Below, one piece after another: positions 46,232-57,733 of a stretch of 64,000 nt of DNA. The stretch's first letter is position 1, and the number at the start of each line of letters is the position of its first letter. Origin of the DNA: Ophiocordyceps camponoti-saundersi (nom. inval.) (taxonomy: Eukaryota; Ascomycota; Sordariomycetes; Hypocreales; Ophiocordycipitaceae). The position numbers and the translations under genes are program-made. Under the pieces are notes generated by a model, which saw only the letters and a program-made list of their open reading frames with translations, searched no databases and was not told where the DNA came from. The DNA is taken from NCBI GenBank assembly GCA_003339415.1, contig PDHQ01000060.1, positions 62,001 to 126,000 of the forward strand, read 5' to 3'.

Positions 46232-48772
46232 ATGGCGCCCGCGCCTCAGGATAGGCTTTCGCCGCCAGGTTCTGCGGGATACGGCTCCGATACAATGTCC
46301 GTCGGTGACGGCACCTGGGATCTGTCGCGCAACACCTTTCTGCTTCCGAACCTGCAGGGCCTCAACTTTGAGACGATGCGATATAATGGTCAGCTTTTCT
46401 TTCAAGAGGATGATTGCCATGGCTTTGTTTTTCAGGGGGGAAATGGAAAGGGGGGGAATTTCAACTGACGGTGAAGAACAGGCATGGGAAATCGCTTCGC
46501 CTCGCTCGCTCAATATCATCGGATCGTTTTGGCTCATGCCATTCTTGGTGCTCTCGTCTTTATCCTCATTGTGCCGGTGGCCATCATGACGGCGCGATTT
46601 TATGCGCGGAGGCCGGGCTACGCTGTCATCTTTCACGCTCAGATGCAGGTCCTGGCTGGCCTCATGTTGCTGGCCGTCTTTATCCTGGGATACTTCGCCG
46701 TCGGCCCGAGTCGCAACCTGACGAACCCGCATCATGGTATCGGCGTCGCCATCTTCGTCCTCTTCATCCTTCAGTTATTAGGCGGTCGCCTGGTGCGCCA
46801 CATCGTTAAATTGCGGTCGCTGCGCATCATGATTCATCAGTGGTCTGGTCGAGCCATCGCCCTCCTGGGCATCGTCCAGGTTCCGCTCGGCCTCACCCTT
46901 TACGGCTCGCCAAAGTACATATTCGTCCTTTACACTCTCTGGATGACCTTCCTGGTGCTCGTTTACTTTGTTCTGAGCTACAGGTCGGCTGGCAACCGCG
47001 AGATCTACATGAGCGGAGGAGCAGCTCGCTCGGAAGCTGGCCATACTCGCATCACCGAGTCTGAGCACTTCTCTAATCACCCGAGGTCCGAGATGGGCAC
47101 TGGTCTTAAGTGGCTGGGCCCTCTGGCAGCCCTCGGCGGACTGGCTTTTGCATCACGCCGTAGCAAACAACGAGAGCGAAGCCGCAGTCGGAGTCGTGCA
47201 CGATCGCGTTCCTACAGCCGCGGTGACGATGCTCCTTCGAGACGCGGGTCGGAAAGTTATCTCAGCGACAAATACACGGAGTTGCCCCCTCCCAGTACCC
47301 GTCACGACGAACGTGGTGGTGGTGGTGGCTTGATGAAGACGGTCCAGGGTGCAGCCGCGGCTCTCGGCGTCGCCAAGCTTGTTTCCGGTCTGACGGGCAG
47401 ACGGCGGAGCGGGCGAGACGACGACTACTCTGCCGTCTCGACGGAAACGCCCCGACGGCAGCGCGTTGGACGTGGCGCACTCGCCCCGACCGCGAGCGAG
47501 TTCAGCAGCGACTATACTGACAACTATCGTCGTCGCCTGCATGACGGCACTAACACGTCTTTCTTACCGCCGTCGGCGAACCCACCAGTACTTAGCGGAG
47601 GTGCGCATCATCGTCCTACGACGCCTCGCCCAATGTACGCGCGCAGCGCTGCGGAGCGCGATGAAAGCGACTACACGTCCTACGTCAGCCCATCGCGTCG
47701 TCCTTCAAAGGAGGCAGGCGGCGGCGGCGGCGGTGGATTTGCCAAGAGCATCTTGTCCGGCCTCGGAGTCGGCTGGTTCGCGAAAAAGATGGCGGACAGG
47801 CGGAACAGGAGAGAAGACGATGCGAGGATGCGCGAGGAGGAGGATCTACGAGCCGGGGCGCAGGGCTCTCGATACACAGGCGATGGACATCCATCTCCCA
47901 CCAGACGTCACCGGCCGGCTCCTACTGGGCGGATGGCCAGGGACGAAGACGTGTCCGTGTTGACGGAGTCGTCCACGATGGCGCCGCCATCTGTGCCTCA
48001 GCATGGGCGCTCGCGGTCGGGACGTGGCGTCGAGCACGTCTCCATGCCGCACATGCCGCCCGATCCAGAAACTCCCCAGCGACGGAATTCGTCGCGGAGA
48101 CGGCGAGAGGGAGAGCGTGCGGCAGCGGCGGCAGCGGCACGGGCTAGCGACCTCGCCGCCGACCAGGGCCTCGCGAGAGAAACTCGACAGGCCTCGCCGC
48201 AAGGACGAACCCCGGGCGAACCGCCCAGCGGACCTCTCAGCGTCAAGCTCAAAGTCCACGACGACCGCGACCGAAACGTGACGCTGAGGCGCCTGACCGA
48301 GGAAGAGGCGGCCCGAGCGGCGCGCGGGTACGAACGCGGCGATTCGGAGAGCAGCATGTCCGGAATCGAGTCTCCTGGATACGGTCGAAGATACCGGCGC
48401 GGCGAGAGCCAACAGGGACGCATGGAGCGGGCGGCCGAGAGAGCGGTCGAGCGCAGGACCGACGAGGAGCAGGATCAGCTCGCGCCGCTGTCTCCGCCGC
48501 AGCCGTCGTATGCCAAGACGGGGCGACGAGCCGGCAAGGATTCGGCCTATTATTCGGGGCCGGCTGGGCCTTCCGCTTCCGGGCCCGCGGCGCCGTCGCA
48601 GACTGTCTCCAGTTGGGGAGGGAGCCCGGATAGCCACGCGACGTGGAGCCAGATGAGCCCGAAGCCGACGGAATCGGCGGCGGAAGATCGACGGCGTAGG
48701 CGCAGGCAGGAGAGGAGGGCGGCGGCGGCGAGCACGTCGAGCCGGCCGTCGGGACAGGACATGTTTGAGTGA
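46232..48772 (+). CDS. cytochrome b561/ferric reductase-like membrane protein with long disordered tail
   Basis: Exons 46232-46388 and 46482-48772 encode 815 residues; the splice joins GLNFETMRYN to GMGNRFASLAQYHRIVLAHA. Residues about 60-230 hold five to six membrane spans with conserved His (YHRIVLAHAILGALVFILIV, YAVIFHAQMQVLAGLM, NPHHGIGVAIFVLFILQLLG, IHQWSGRAIALLGIVQVPLG), the haem b ligand pattern of b561 proteins. No DOMON domain precedes it. The C-terminal 550 residues are low-complexity, rich in Arg/Ser, with RSRSRSRARSRSYS and Gly/Ala stretches such as FAKSILSGLGVGWFAKKM. Electron transfer across a membrane is the expected activity; the tail's role is unknown. Confidence 0.82.
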
Positions 48773-49169
48773 AGGATTCCGTTTTCGACTACCTATTCAA
48801 TAGGGGAAAGGGGAGGCTTTAGTCTTTTTGATGATGACGATGATGGTTGATGACACGATTGAGGGTTTTATTCCGGTGGAGCTGGGCATTCGGCCTTCAG
48901 ATAGCCGTCGAGGTATCTCCCTCGTGTATTTCTCCGCAGTCAATTACCAGCCCCGCTATTGAAGCGGCGCCTCAAAGTCCACGACAGGTGTCTCTCTGCA
49001 AGGCTCATTACTTCCTTTGCACGCGTTTTCTCTCTCCCTTAAGCCAAGCCGTAAGCATCGACTTCCCTTTTGCTTACTGATAAAAAAAGAGACTCGATCT
49101 CCTCTCTCTCTCCCCTCATTCTCATAAGAGATAGCTTCCAATGGCTCCCCCCGCGACAGCACACAGCCG
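48773..49169. other. intergenic, promoter of GPI13
   Basis: About 400 bases; CT-rich leader just before the start at 49170. Nothing else seen. Confidence 0.45.
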
Positions 49170-52160
49170 ATGACACCGTCGGCCACGATGCCCTCAGACC
49201 CGTCTCTCAATCAGCTACGGCGTAAGGCGTACGAGCGCCGCTGGAGGTGGACGCTTGCCTTCTGGCTATGGCTTTTCGTCATTCACGTCGGCACCATCTG
49301 GCTCTTCGCCAGCGGCTTCCTCCTCACGCGGCTTGTGCTGGAGGAGAAGTCAGACTGCGGTTCGCCGCCTACGGATGGCGGGAAGCTGGCCTCGCTTGAC
49401 GTGGAGCGCGGCTGCTGGCACCCCAAGACGTTTGATCGAGCCGTCGTTATCGTCATCGACGCCCTGCGCTACGATTTCACCGTGCCTACCAACGCGTCTT
49501 TGCCACGCCAGTTTCATAATGCCTTGCCCTTTTTACACGCTTCGGCTGCCGCTCGGCCTCGACATGCCTTCCTGCGGCCTTTCATCGCCGATCCGCCGAC
49601 GACGACGCTGCAGCGTCTTAAGGGCTTGACTACGGGGACGTTGCCTACCTTTGTCGATGCCGGTAGCAACTTTGCTGGCACTGCTATCGAAGAGGATAAC
49701 CTCTTGATGCAGCTGATACGCTCGGGCAAGAAGATTGCTCACCTGGGCGACGACACTTGGTGGTCCCTGTTTCCGGGCTACTTCGAAGCCAACATCTCGA
49801 AAGCTTATGATAGCTTCAATGTCTGGGATCTACACACCGTCGACAACGGCGTCATGGATAACATCTTTCCCCTACTGGAGAAAGGGGAGCGCCGCGGACA
49901 ATGGGACCTGCTCATCGGCCACTGCCTCGGCGTCGACCACGCCGGCCACCGCTACGGGCCCGATCATCCGGCTATGGATGCCAAGCTACGTCAGATGGAC
50001 GAGTTTGTCGGCCGGGTCGCGGCCGCTATCGACGAGGATACCCTGCTCGTAGTTATGGGCGACCACGGCATGGACGCGAAAGGTGATCACGGCGGCGAGA
50101 GCGACGATGAGGTCGAGGCTGCACTCTGGATGTACTCCAAGAGACCCGTCTTCGGCCGTACCTCGCCCGAACACGAGACGCCGCCGCCGACGGCCAAGGT
50201 TCGACCCGTCAACCAGATCGACTTGGTGCCCACCCTCGCCCTTCTGCTCGGCATCCCCATACCTTACAATAGCTTGGGTCAACCGATCGAGGAGGCCTTC
50301 GCCGCCGCCGGTTGGGCCAATCTGGCGGCCGTCTCACGCATGGCCGCCGCCGGCATCGAGCGGTACCAAAAGTCGTACTTTGACGCTCGGGGCGTCACGC
50401 CGGACACGGGGCCCGGTTCGCCCGCCGACTTGTGGACGCGAGCCAACGCTGCTGGCGCTCCGCAACCCCGTGAGGCCTACGAGGCTTTTGCCCGATTCCA
50501 GGAGCGGACGCTGCAAGTGTGCAAGGGTCTTTGGGCGCGCTTCGACGTGCCGCGCATGGTAGCGGGCGTCTTTGTCGCTGCTGGTGGCGTCTTGCTTCTC
50601 GCAATTTACGCGACGAGGCGCTCCGACGGAGAAGACGCCCCGGGAAAGACCGAGGCGAAACGACACCCAGATCAGTCCTACCACGTTGACCTGCTGCGTG
50701 GCTTGTGGGACTTCCGTTTCTTGGCCGCGGTCGCCTTGGCCATCGCCGTCATCATCGCCGTCTGTCGCGAACGGTCCGTCGACGGCGTCGTCGCCATCGT
50801 GATGGCGCTGATGGTGGCAACGGTTGGGTTGGCGCTGCGCGGCGCCGGCATAACGCTTGCCAAGCTGTTACCGGGCAGCATCTGGGGTTGGCTATCGGTC
50901 GTCTTCACCGTCGTCCACTCGCTGGGCTTCGCTTCCAACTCGTACACGGTGTGGGAAGACTCCATCCTCCTCTTCTCGATCGCGACGTTTGGCGCCGTCG
51001 CGGCCGTGGCGTCGTTCCGGATCGAGAACAGAACTGACAGAGCGCTTGCCGTCTACCATTGTGTCGCCTTCGTCGTTCTGGGCCGGTTGGCATCGTACTC
51101 GAAGCTCTGCCGGGAGGAGCAGATGCCGTACTGCACGTCGACGTACTACGCGTCTGCGTCTTCGTCGACGTCGGCGCCATGGCAGCTGGCGTTGCCCTTT
51201 GCCGTCTTCGCGACGCTGCCCTCGGTCGTCAAGTCCTTTCTCACGCCGACGCGGTCGTACGAGGGCCTGGCGCCGACGTGGATCGGCTACGTCTTCCGCG
51301 GCGGTCTCTTCATGTCGGCCGTCTACTGGGTCATCGACGCGGCCGACAACGGAGACTGGCTGGCCGGACGGCTGGAGCCGGGATGGCTCAAGTCGGCCGG
51401 CGTCTACCTGGCGCAGCTGAGCCTCGCGCTGGCTGTCGTGGCCGGCACGACGGCATTTACCTGGGCCCCACCTTGCGTGTCCGTCGTCCCGGCCGGACAG
51501 AGCCGCGTGGCGATACTCGGCTACGCCAATGCCCTGGGGTCTCGCTACTTGCTGCTGCCGCTCAACGTGCTGGCGGCTTGCCTGGTGGTGACGAAGCCGA
51601 TGGGCGGAGGCGCGCTGGCCCTCATGTTCTGGCAGGTCCTCTCGCTAGCCGAAATGCTGGACCTCAACGGGCTCAAGACGCAGACGACGGGGCCGGTGGT
51701 TCTGGCCATGCTGGGCAATTTCTACTTCTTCCGTACGGGCCATCAAGCGGCGCTGTCGAGCATCCAGTGGGACAGCGCGTTTGTTCCGCTCTTCAGCATC
51801 CGGTACCCCTGGTCCCCGCTGGTGGTGACGCTCAACACGTTCGCAGGCCAGGTGCTGGCGGCCTCGTCCGTCCCCCTATTGGCGCTGTGGAAGTCCGGAC
51901 CGGGAGAGAAGAGGGTGCTGGAGAAGACGGCGCGGGCGGCGGCGGCCTTTATCGTCTACTTCGCCGTCGAGGCCCTGGCGACGATGACGTGGGCGGGTTG
52001 GTTGCGGAGGCACCTGATGCTCTATCGCGTCTTCAGCCCGCGCTTCATGATGGCTGCGGTGCTTCTCGTCGTGTTGGATCTGGTGGTGGTGCTGATCTCG
52101 TTGACGGGGCTGCGGACTAATATGCTGTCTGTGAGCGACGTCTTTGGCTGGGAGGAGTGA
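49170..52160 (+). CDS. GPI13: GPI ethanolamine phosphate transferase 3 (PIG-O/Gpi13)
   Basis: Intronless, 996 residues, the usual length. After one N-terminal span (TLAFWLWLFVIHVGTIWLFA) comes the luminal alkaline-phosphatase-like catalytic domain: VIVIDALRYDF (metal-binding Asp), GHCLGVDHAGHRYGPDHPAM, GDHGMDAKGDHGGES. Then about ten to twelve membrane spans follow. The enzyme adds ethanolamine phosphate to the third mannose of the GPI anchor precursor in the endoplasmic reticulum, the bridge to which proteins are later joined. A second in-frame Met seven codons in could also be the start. It is convergent with the HTD2-like gene (214-base spacer). Confidence 0.95.
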   Translation: MTPSATMPSDPSLNQLRRKAYERRWRWTLAFWLWLFVIHVGTIWLFASGFLLTRLVLEEKSDCGSPPTDGGKLASLDVERGCWHPKTFDRAVVIVIDALRYDFTVPTNASLPRQFHNALPFLHASAAARPRHAFLRPFIADPPTTTLQRLKGLTTGTLPTFVDAGSNFAGTAIEEDNLLMQLIRSGKKIAHLGDDTWWSLFPGYFEANISKAYDSFNVWDLHTVDNGVMDNIFPLLEKGERRGQWDLLIGHCLGVDHAGHRYGPDHPAMDAKLRQMDEFVGRVAAAIDEDTLLVVMGDHGMDAKGDHGGESDDEVEAALWMYSKRPVFGRTSPEHETPPPTAKVRPVNQIDLVPTLALLLGIPIPYNSLGQPIEEAFAAAGWANLAAVSRMAAAGIERYQKSYFDARGVTPDTGPGSPADLWTRANAAGAPQPREAYEAFARFQERTLQVCKGLWARFDVPRMVAGVFVAAGGVLLLAIYATRRSDGEDAPGKTEAKRHPDQSYHVDLLRGLWDFRFLAAVALAIAVIIAVCRERSVDGVVAIVMALMVATVGLALRGAGITLAKLLPGSIWGWLSVVFTVVHSLGFASNSYTVWEDSILLFSIATFGAVAAVASFRIENRTDRALAVYHCVAFVVLGRLASYSKLCREEQMPYCTSTYYASASSSTSAPWQLALPFAVFATLPSVVKSFLTPTRSYEGLAPTWIGYVFRGGLFMSAVYWVIDAADNGDWLAGRLEPGWLKSAGVYLAQLSLALAVVAGTTAFTWAPPCVSVVPAGQSRVAILGYANALGSRYLLLPLNVLAACLVVTKPMGGGALALMFWQVLSLAEMLDLNGLKTQTTGPVVLAMLGNFYFFRTGHQAALSSIQWDSAFVPLFSIRYPWSPLVVTLNTFAGQVLAASSVPLLALWKSGPGEKRVLEKTARAAAAFIVYFAVEALATMTWAGWLRRHLMLYRVFSPRFMMAAVLLVVLDLVVVLISLTGLRTNMLSVSDVFGWEE

Positions 52161-52374
52161 TGTTTTTTTTTTTTGGTCTGGTATGGTATGGTATATGTGC
52201 GTCATTGGAGACGGGCGTCTTGGCAGAGAAGAAACCGCTGTTTTGACGGCGAACTGGCGGAAAAGGGGTAACGGAATGGCGGGAGGGAAAGGGGTTTCCC
52301 CGGTTATAGATTTTTCTTGCCTTTTCCCCTGTATTATTTCCCTTTGTCTTCCATGTTCACCATATCGTTAGATG

Positions 52375-53491
52375 TCAAACAGATAAGGCCTCGCGCTCAA
52401 ACTCTGCATCAGCCTTGACAGCGACGTAACCATCCGGATCTTCAAGCCAGACGTGGCGCCGTCTGGGAAGGTCGCCGTCCCGGGATGATGGTCCGAGGCA
52501 GAGGAAGATGGGATTATCGACGTAAAGCGGAGCGAGGTTCCTATAGACGATGCGTCTAAGTGACATCTTTTCATGGGCGACGAGATGACGGATCATGATG
52601 GCGAGGGTGAGAGGGCCGTGGACAAGTAGGGAACGGTGGTGGTCTACGTTGCGGGCGTAGTCGATGTCGTAGTGGATTGCGTGGGCGTTGTAGCTTAATG
52701 CCGAGAAATGGAAGAGGTGGGTTCTTGTTGGGGCGAGGAGACGGTGGCGGATTGAGGGTTGTATCTGGGCTGGATAATATGATGAGATGGGTGGCAATGT
52801 GCTGGTTTGGGGAGGAGAGAGATGGGGGGGGGGGGGGGGAGGAGAACGTACCATGTTCATGGATGGGTTTCCCTTCTCCCTCTGTTCTGAAAGCCAAGCT
52901 TCGTTTCTCGATGATGTCCCACCGCTCTTCATCGGACTTCACTTCGTGACCGAGACGATGGCGTCTCCAAACATTCACAACCCCGCCACGGCTCTTCCTC
53001 GCGACCTCTTCCCTGCAAAGCCAAGGCCTGCCATCAAGTTTAAGCCGCGATTCCCAGCCGGTCGAGAAGGAGATTTCGCCTCCTGCCCAGAGCCTCTTCC
53101 TTTTCCTTCTCTGTGTATTTTCTTCTTCCGAGGGAGCGGTCGGGCCTAATGCGACGGAGAGGTGCGTCGCGTCCGCCCCGTCCGGAGCTAGCTTCGAGGC
53201 CGGCGTTTGCAGCGGGAAGTATACCAGGTGATGACCTTGCGGGAGGGTTCTAGGAGGAGATTGTATCTTCATCGATGATCCTTGGCTGTTTTCGCGGTGG
53301 TGAGGCTGGGGATCGGGGTCGGATAGGTCTTGGAGAAGGGTGTCGAGGAGGTGGGAGGGCGTGGGCGTCAGGTAGTCGAATATTTCGGTGTCGTGCGCTG
53401 AGCCGTCGGCGGCGGAGATTTGGGAGAGGCTTCTGGGTTTAATTTTGGGTTTGGCGATGAAGCCTTTTCCTATTTGCCATGCTGTTCTCAT
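52375..53491 (-). CDS. HTD2: HTD2-like 3-hydroxyacyl-thioester dehydratase
   Basis: Exons 53491-52852 and 52769-52375 (82-nt intron) encode 344 residues. The C-terminal hot-dog/MaoC-like half has LFHFSALSYNAHAIHYDIDY and HRSLLVHGPLTL, the signature of HTD2 and related hydratases; the first half contains LPQGHHLVYF and LWAGGEISF, also typical. The frame across the splice is kept only with acceptor TATCCAG, joining PIHEH to AQIQPSIRH. It is expected to act in mitochondrial (type II) fatty-acid synthesis; a related role in itaconate or mesaconate-type metabolism cannot be excluded. The N-terminus MRTAWQIGKGFIAKPKIKPR resembles a mitochondrial targeting sequence. An in-frame ATG at 53608 exists, but between it and 53491 lies a CA/GT repeat coding for Thr-His. 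Confidence 0.82.
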
Positions 53492-54058
53492 GTGTGTGTG
53501 TGTGTGTGTGTGTGTGTCGTCGCGATGATGATGATGATGGATGATGCCCTGTAATGGTAGTACCGTAGTAGGTAGTAGCCGGACACGACTGCACAGTAAC
53601 AACTGCACTACGGATATGCATAGATTGCCGTATTAGTCAGCAGCCCTTTGCCTTCCCCCATGGGCCATATTCTTCCCAAGACCTCTAGCACAGACAGACA
53701 TCATCTTCAGCATCAGGATTCATCACTTCGGGCACGCAGGCAGACACAATGTCTGTGTACTTGATTCAGTCTAAAGCCGCATAACCTGCTAGCTAAAGTA
53801 GTGCACTGTAATTCTATCTTAGTTTCCATTCTGTCTTTTCGTTGGTGCCCCTACCTTTTTAGTGAACTTAGAGGGTCAAGCAGACTCAAGGGATGATCGT
53901 AGCGCTCGCGGCGGAACTGGCGAATATATAGAGACACAGTCAGCTTCATGAAACACACAATCCTGCTAGCTGAAGTAGTCCACTGGAATTCTATCTTTGT
54001 TTCCATTCTGTCCCTTCATTGGTCCATTCGACTTGCCGTGGTTCCCCTGCCTCTTTGG
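53492..54058. other. intergenic with a GT microsatellite and a 60-bp direct repeat
   Basis: A GT repeat at 53492-53516 sits at the start of the HTD2-like gene. Two related 60-bp blocks (listed separately) lie further on. No gene seen. Confidence 0.5.
53788..54024. repeat. direct repeat, two 60-bp copies 174 bases apart
   Basis: GCTAGCTAAAGTAGTGCACT... (near 53788) and GCTAGCTGAAGTAGTCCACT... (near 53962) continue as similar sequence through TTTCCATTCTGTC and a GTTGG/CATTGG end. Confidence 0.75.
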
Positions 54059-55782
54059 TTAACCTAAAAGGCCAAACGGTCTCCAGGAACGAATAGGGGG
54101 ACATTCTCGGCTAAAAAAACAATCCTCCTCCTTCTCCTCACTCACAGAATCCTCAGATCCTAGTCTTACCTTTGACTGGCCAGCACGACGCAACAGGTCC
54201 TCCAACTCGCCTTTGCGGATGGGTTCAGGCCCCTTGGACCTGATTTCAGCTTCAATATCCTTTTCGCGAAGCAAAGAAGTCCATTTCTCCAGGAAGACGG
54301 TCCGAATCTCGCGGATGAGCGCGTGCGACGATGCGGAGGCGTTCTTAGGGCTGGCAGCGGTCTGCTTGACCCAATCCTTGCATTTCCCGATCATCGCGTC
54401 CCCTTCAAATTTGGCGTCTTCTTTCTGTTCTTCATCTAGCAGTTCGTTGCGTTCCACGAGCTGAACTACTGACGATATTCTGTACATTCTCCTGATGATG
54501 TCCGCGGCCGCACCGTGTGCCATGTCGTAGTCGGGGATCTTTTCCTCTTCCGCTAGCAACTCGCCGAACTCGGTCCATCTCCCGAGGAGGATGCCGAAGT
54601 TGTAATTGTGCTCACAAACGCGCTCTTCGAATAGCTTCAGGAAATTGTTGACCTCGCTGACCGAGTTGCTGCCAAATGTCTCTGGCGTCGCGCTCGACGG
54701 CTTGTTCAAACCTTTGCCCAGGTAACCTTCATACTCGATATCCATCGACACATGAGCAGTGTCTGTCAAGTTGCTTATCGATCTTTGCCCTTCATCGTCG
54801 ATTTTTCCCTTGATGCCCCAATATGTCGACGAAGCTGTGAGCGCGGCCCCAACGTCATTTTTGGTTTTCCCTTGTTTGGCCTTGACGGACAACCTTATCA
54901 CCAGATGTCCGCCCCCTATGAAATCTGGGCCCATGATTATTAGCTCCTTGATCATCATCATCATCATCAACGACAACACCATCGTCGGGTTTAGCTTACT
55001 GCGAAGATATCGATCGCCATGACTGCCCAGCGTCCACTTTCCGTTATTCAACAATGGCTCTTTCTTCAACTTCGGCTGCTTAGTGACTGTGGCCGTGATC
55101 AGATACGTCATGTCATTGTTGGTGAATTTTGCCTCGTCCAGGAGATTGCCTGAGAATTGCGCTTTGCTGCCATAGCCGGAGATGGCGAGAGTACTCTTGA
55201 AGTTGATGTCTTTCATGTACTCGGAGATACTGTTCACCACTTTTTTGTGAATCACGAATTTGCCGTTTGCACCTCCCGGGCACTCAACTTCAGTGGCTGG
55301 GACCTGGTCTCGCTTGTGATGTAATGAAGGCCTTTTCGATGCCTGACTCTGACGGGGACCAGTTTTCTCTGTCGGTTCGTCGTCTCCGAGGAGGAATGAC
55401 CACTTGTCAGGCATTTCCAGCAGAGCGTCAATGCTCAGTTCCTGGAAGGGAAACTGCAGGCCCGATTCATTCTTCTTTGTCGACGTTGGAAAACCTGATT
55501 CTCTTCTAGCGCGCCCTGAATCTCCCTTGACAGTTTTTATGTCGACGAGGCCGTCAACCAACGGTCGATGGAGAAAGGAATTGTATCTACATACATGCAG
55601 GGCGCGATTAGAGAAAGACGGTGCCCGCATTCATCGAGCTTGGGAACTTACCCTGAGCCCAAGCTCGCGCCTAAGAAATATTTCGTCGTGTCAAATTCGC
55701 CGACCACCACTGAGGGACTGGTGAGAAAAGTGAGTCCAAAGAGTGACAGAGCGGTCCATTTCATCTTCATGTTCATCTTCAT
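54059..55782 (-). CDS. secreted MACPF-like protein (putative pore-forming fold)
   Basis: Exons 55782-55652, 55586-55000 and 54924-54059 encode 527 residues. Residues 1-28 are a signal peptide (WTALSLFGLTFLTSPSVVVG). The middle part shows the pattern of fungal MACPF-like proteins: alternating small/polar strands around FSGNLLDEAKFTNNDMTYLI, then HGDRYLRNFIGGGHLVIRLS (the YG-GG-type signature), then a strand-rich KNDVGAALTAS segment. The second intron (75 nt, 54925-54999) is in frame without stop; unless it is removed, a Met-rich string interrupts the signature. The C-terminal 200 residues are helical and unknown. It is divergent from the I9-domain gene. Membrane activity is not proven by sequence. 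Confidence 0.62.
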
Positions 55783-56335
55783 CTTATGTATGTGTTGAGC
55801 TTGAATGAATGTGTGGCGTATCTGTGGTAACAAGAATGAAGGTTGAACAGGATGAAAGTTGCTGTTGCCGATGCCCCCCTTTTAACTTCTGTTTCCTACC
55901 TGGATCGTCGTGGCCAAGGCAGATTCTTCATTCTCCATTCAGACTCTGAGCCCCTTGTCTTGAGTCTTTAGCGCAAGGTGTTTTTCTCTTCTTTAATCAT
56001 GATAGCAGGAGTTGGCTTTGACTGAGTCGTGTTTCCCCTTCCGGTATTCGGCAAATAATAGGCAACTTCGCTTCGGAGCATGAATGTTGTGATAGAGAGT
56101 CATTGCTAAAACGGGGCTCGAGGCGTTCTCGCACGACCACCGTACCCGAACTCTCTGCAAGGCAGAATCAGAAGCAGAAGAGTCAAGATGCGGATTCATG
56201 TGGCTTCGCATTAGTGGGGAAGAAGAAGGGAAAAGGAGGGGAGCTTGCGTATAAACCTCGCGTCGGAGCTATTCTGGCAGAGGGTGAACCGTCTTCCAAC
56301 CACCTCCCTTTCAAGCTTCGCAAAGGACCTTGACC
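55783..56335. other. 553-bp divergent promoter between two secreted-protein genes
   Basis: Separates the MACPF-like gene (minus) from the I9-domain gene (plus). A TATA box for the latter is listed separately. No gene inside. Confidence 0.5.
56250..56255 (+). promoter_or_regulatory. TATA box of the I9-domain gene
   Basis: TATAAA 86 bases upstream of the ATG at 56336. Confidence 0.5.
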
Positions 56336-57556
56336 ATGTTCCGCCTCAGAGATGCAATCATCCTTTTTCTGCTACCTGCTTTCGTTGCCTCTTTCAACAC
56401 CGGTCGAGTTCCCAGATTCGAAAGATGCAGTCTTCCATTGTCCGACAAGACGAGTTTGCCGCCTGTCAAGATCCAGCTGAATGGCACTGGATGGCAGCTC
56501 TCGAAAATCTCTGAAATGATTAGAACTGCGAGTGATGAAGACCAAGAGGTGTTTCGTGATCACGACATGTTCAATTCACGTCCCAAACCATTGACAGCAA
56601 TCAAGTTGCCTATTGGTAGGTCTTAGCTACGAAACTCACTGCTAGAAAGAACAATTTCCATTAACCAGCAGTTGATCAGGAAACTACTCGGCCATCGTCA
56701 ACAGGGACGGCAAGGATCTCTTCTTCGGCATAGTGGCTGTAAAGCGACAAGGCGGTGGTAAGCCGACTTTCACAGTCGCCTATAAAGTCGAAGACGAGAT
56801 GAAATCCGGAGCATACCTCAACGGAGGCACCATTCCAGAGACTGTACTTGAAGATGGCGTGGGGAAGAAAATCAGCCGTGCAGATGTCGTCAAAGCTATA
56901 TTCGATGGCCGAACACTGTTACCAGAAGGAGACTTGATGATCGGTCAGTTGGATGGATCGTATCAATTTCAAAAAGGAATAGGTATGCTGAAGCTTTTAC
57001 TACACCTCGAGAACAAGACATGCTGACTAGGAAATCGAGACTCCTACGTCGGCGTCGTCTTTGACGGGAAGAACAGAGCACAAGTCATCCGCCTGGTAAA
57101 ATATGACAGCCCGACATCCAGACGGGATCTCCAACGGCATGAAACCATCTGGCAACCGGAAAAGAAAGCTCGACAACCAGAAAAAGGAGTCGAGGCACCA
57201 AAAGACAAAGGAACCGAAGCACCGAAAGATGAATCATCCGGCTCAACGAACTCAGGAGAAGCATGCGAGATTCCAAAACTCGGCTACATCGTCGAGTTTA
57301 AACCGGACACGTCAGACGATGGCATCAAGAATCACTTGGCATGGGTCGAGAGTCACTATCAAGGAGAGCTCGAAGAGTTTAACATTGGAGAGTTTCGGGG
57401 CTACGTCGGAAACTTCAACTCGACCTTGATCGGGATGATCCAAAAGGAAAAGGTACGTGCAGCGACGACTGATGGGAAGGAGGGAAGAAGAGAACGTCGT
57501 CTAACAGCTTCGAGGTTATCCGAGATGTTTCCCGCGATACTATTGTCCAGTTGTAG
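56336..57556 (+). CDS. secreted protein with C-terminal I9 (subtilisin propeptide-like) domain
   Basis: Exons 56336-56615, 56680-56982, 57031-57452 and 57515-57556 encode 348 residues. Residues 1-20 are a signal peptide (AIILFLLPAFVASF). Residues about 25-230 are an unknown, probably globular domain (GNYSAIVNRDGKDLFFGIVA, SYVGVVFDGKNRAQVIRLV). A Lys/Pro/Glu-rich linker (about 236-272) leads to an I9-type fold at about 278-348: YIVEFKPDTSDDGIKNHLAW, FRGYVGNFNSTLIGMI and, in the last exon, VIRDVSRDTIVQL, which matches the C-terminal strand of I9 domains. The last acceptor (CTTCGAG) was chosen because it restores that strand; the nearer CTAACAG would not. I9 domains fold and inhibit subtilases. 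Here it is not joined to a protease; a subtilase without propeptide lies 1.5 kb downstream. Confidence 0.72.
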
Positions 57557-57733
57557 GATTAGGAGACTGAAAAGGCCCGTGTACAAGGACAACAGGGAGA
57601 GAGGGGAGAAAGCGCTGTAGCAGAGATTGTGGGTAGTTAACAGTCGGGTCAATTTGCTAGGTTGAGGGTAACGTGTCGCCTTTTCGCTAGGATGAGAAGA
57701 GTAGTTGCTTTCAAGTGCCTTGTAGTGAGTGAT

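Noticed and set aside
49170..52160. Long frames in other phases over the GPI13 gene (up to 353 codons)
   Set aside because: Shadows caused by GC-rich third positions; only the 996-codon frame carries the enzyme motifs.
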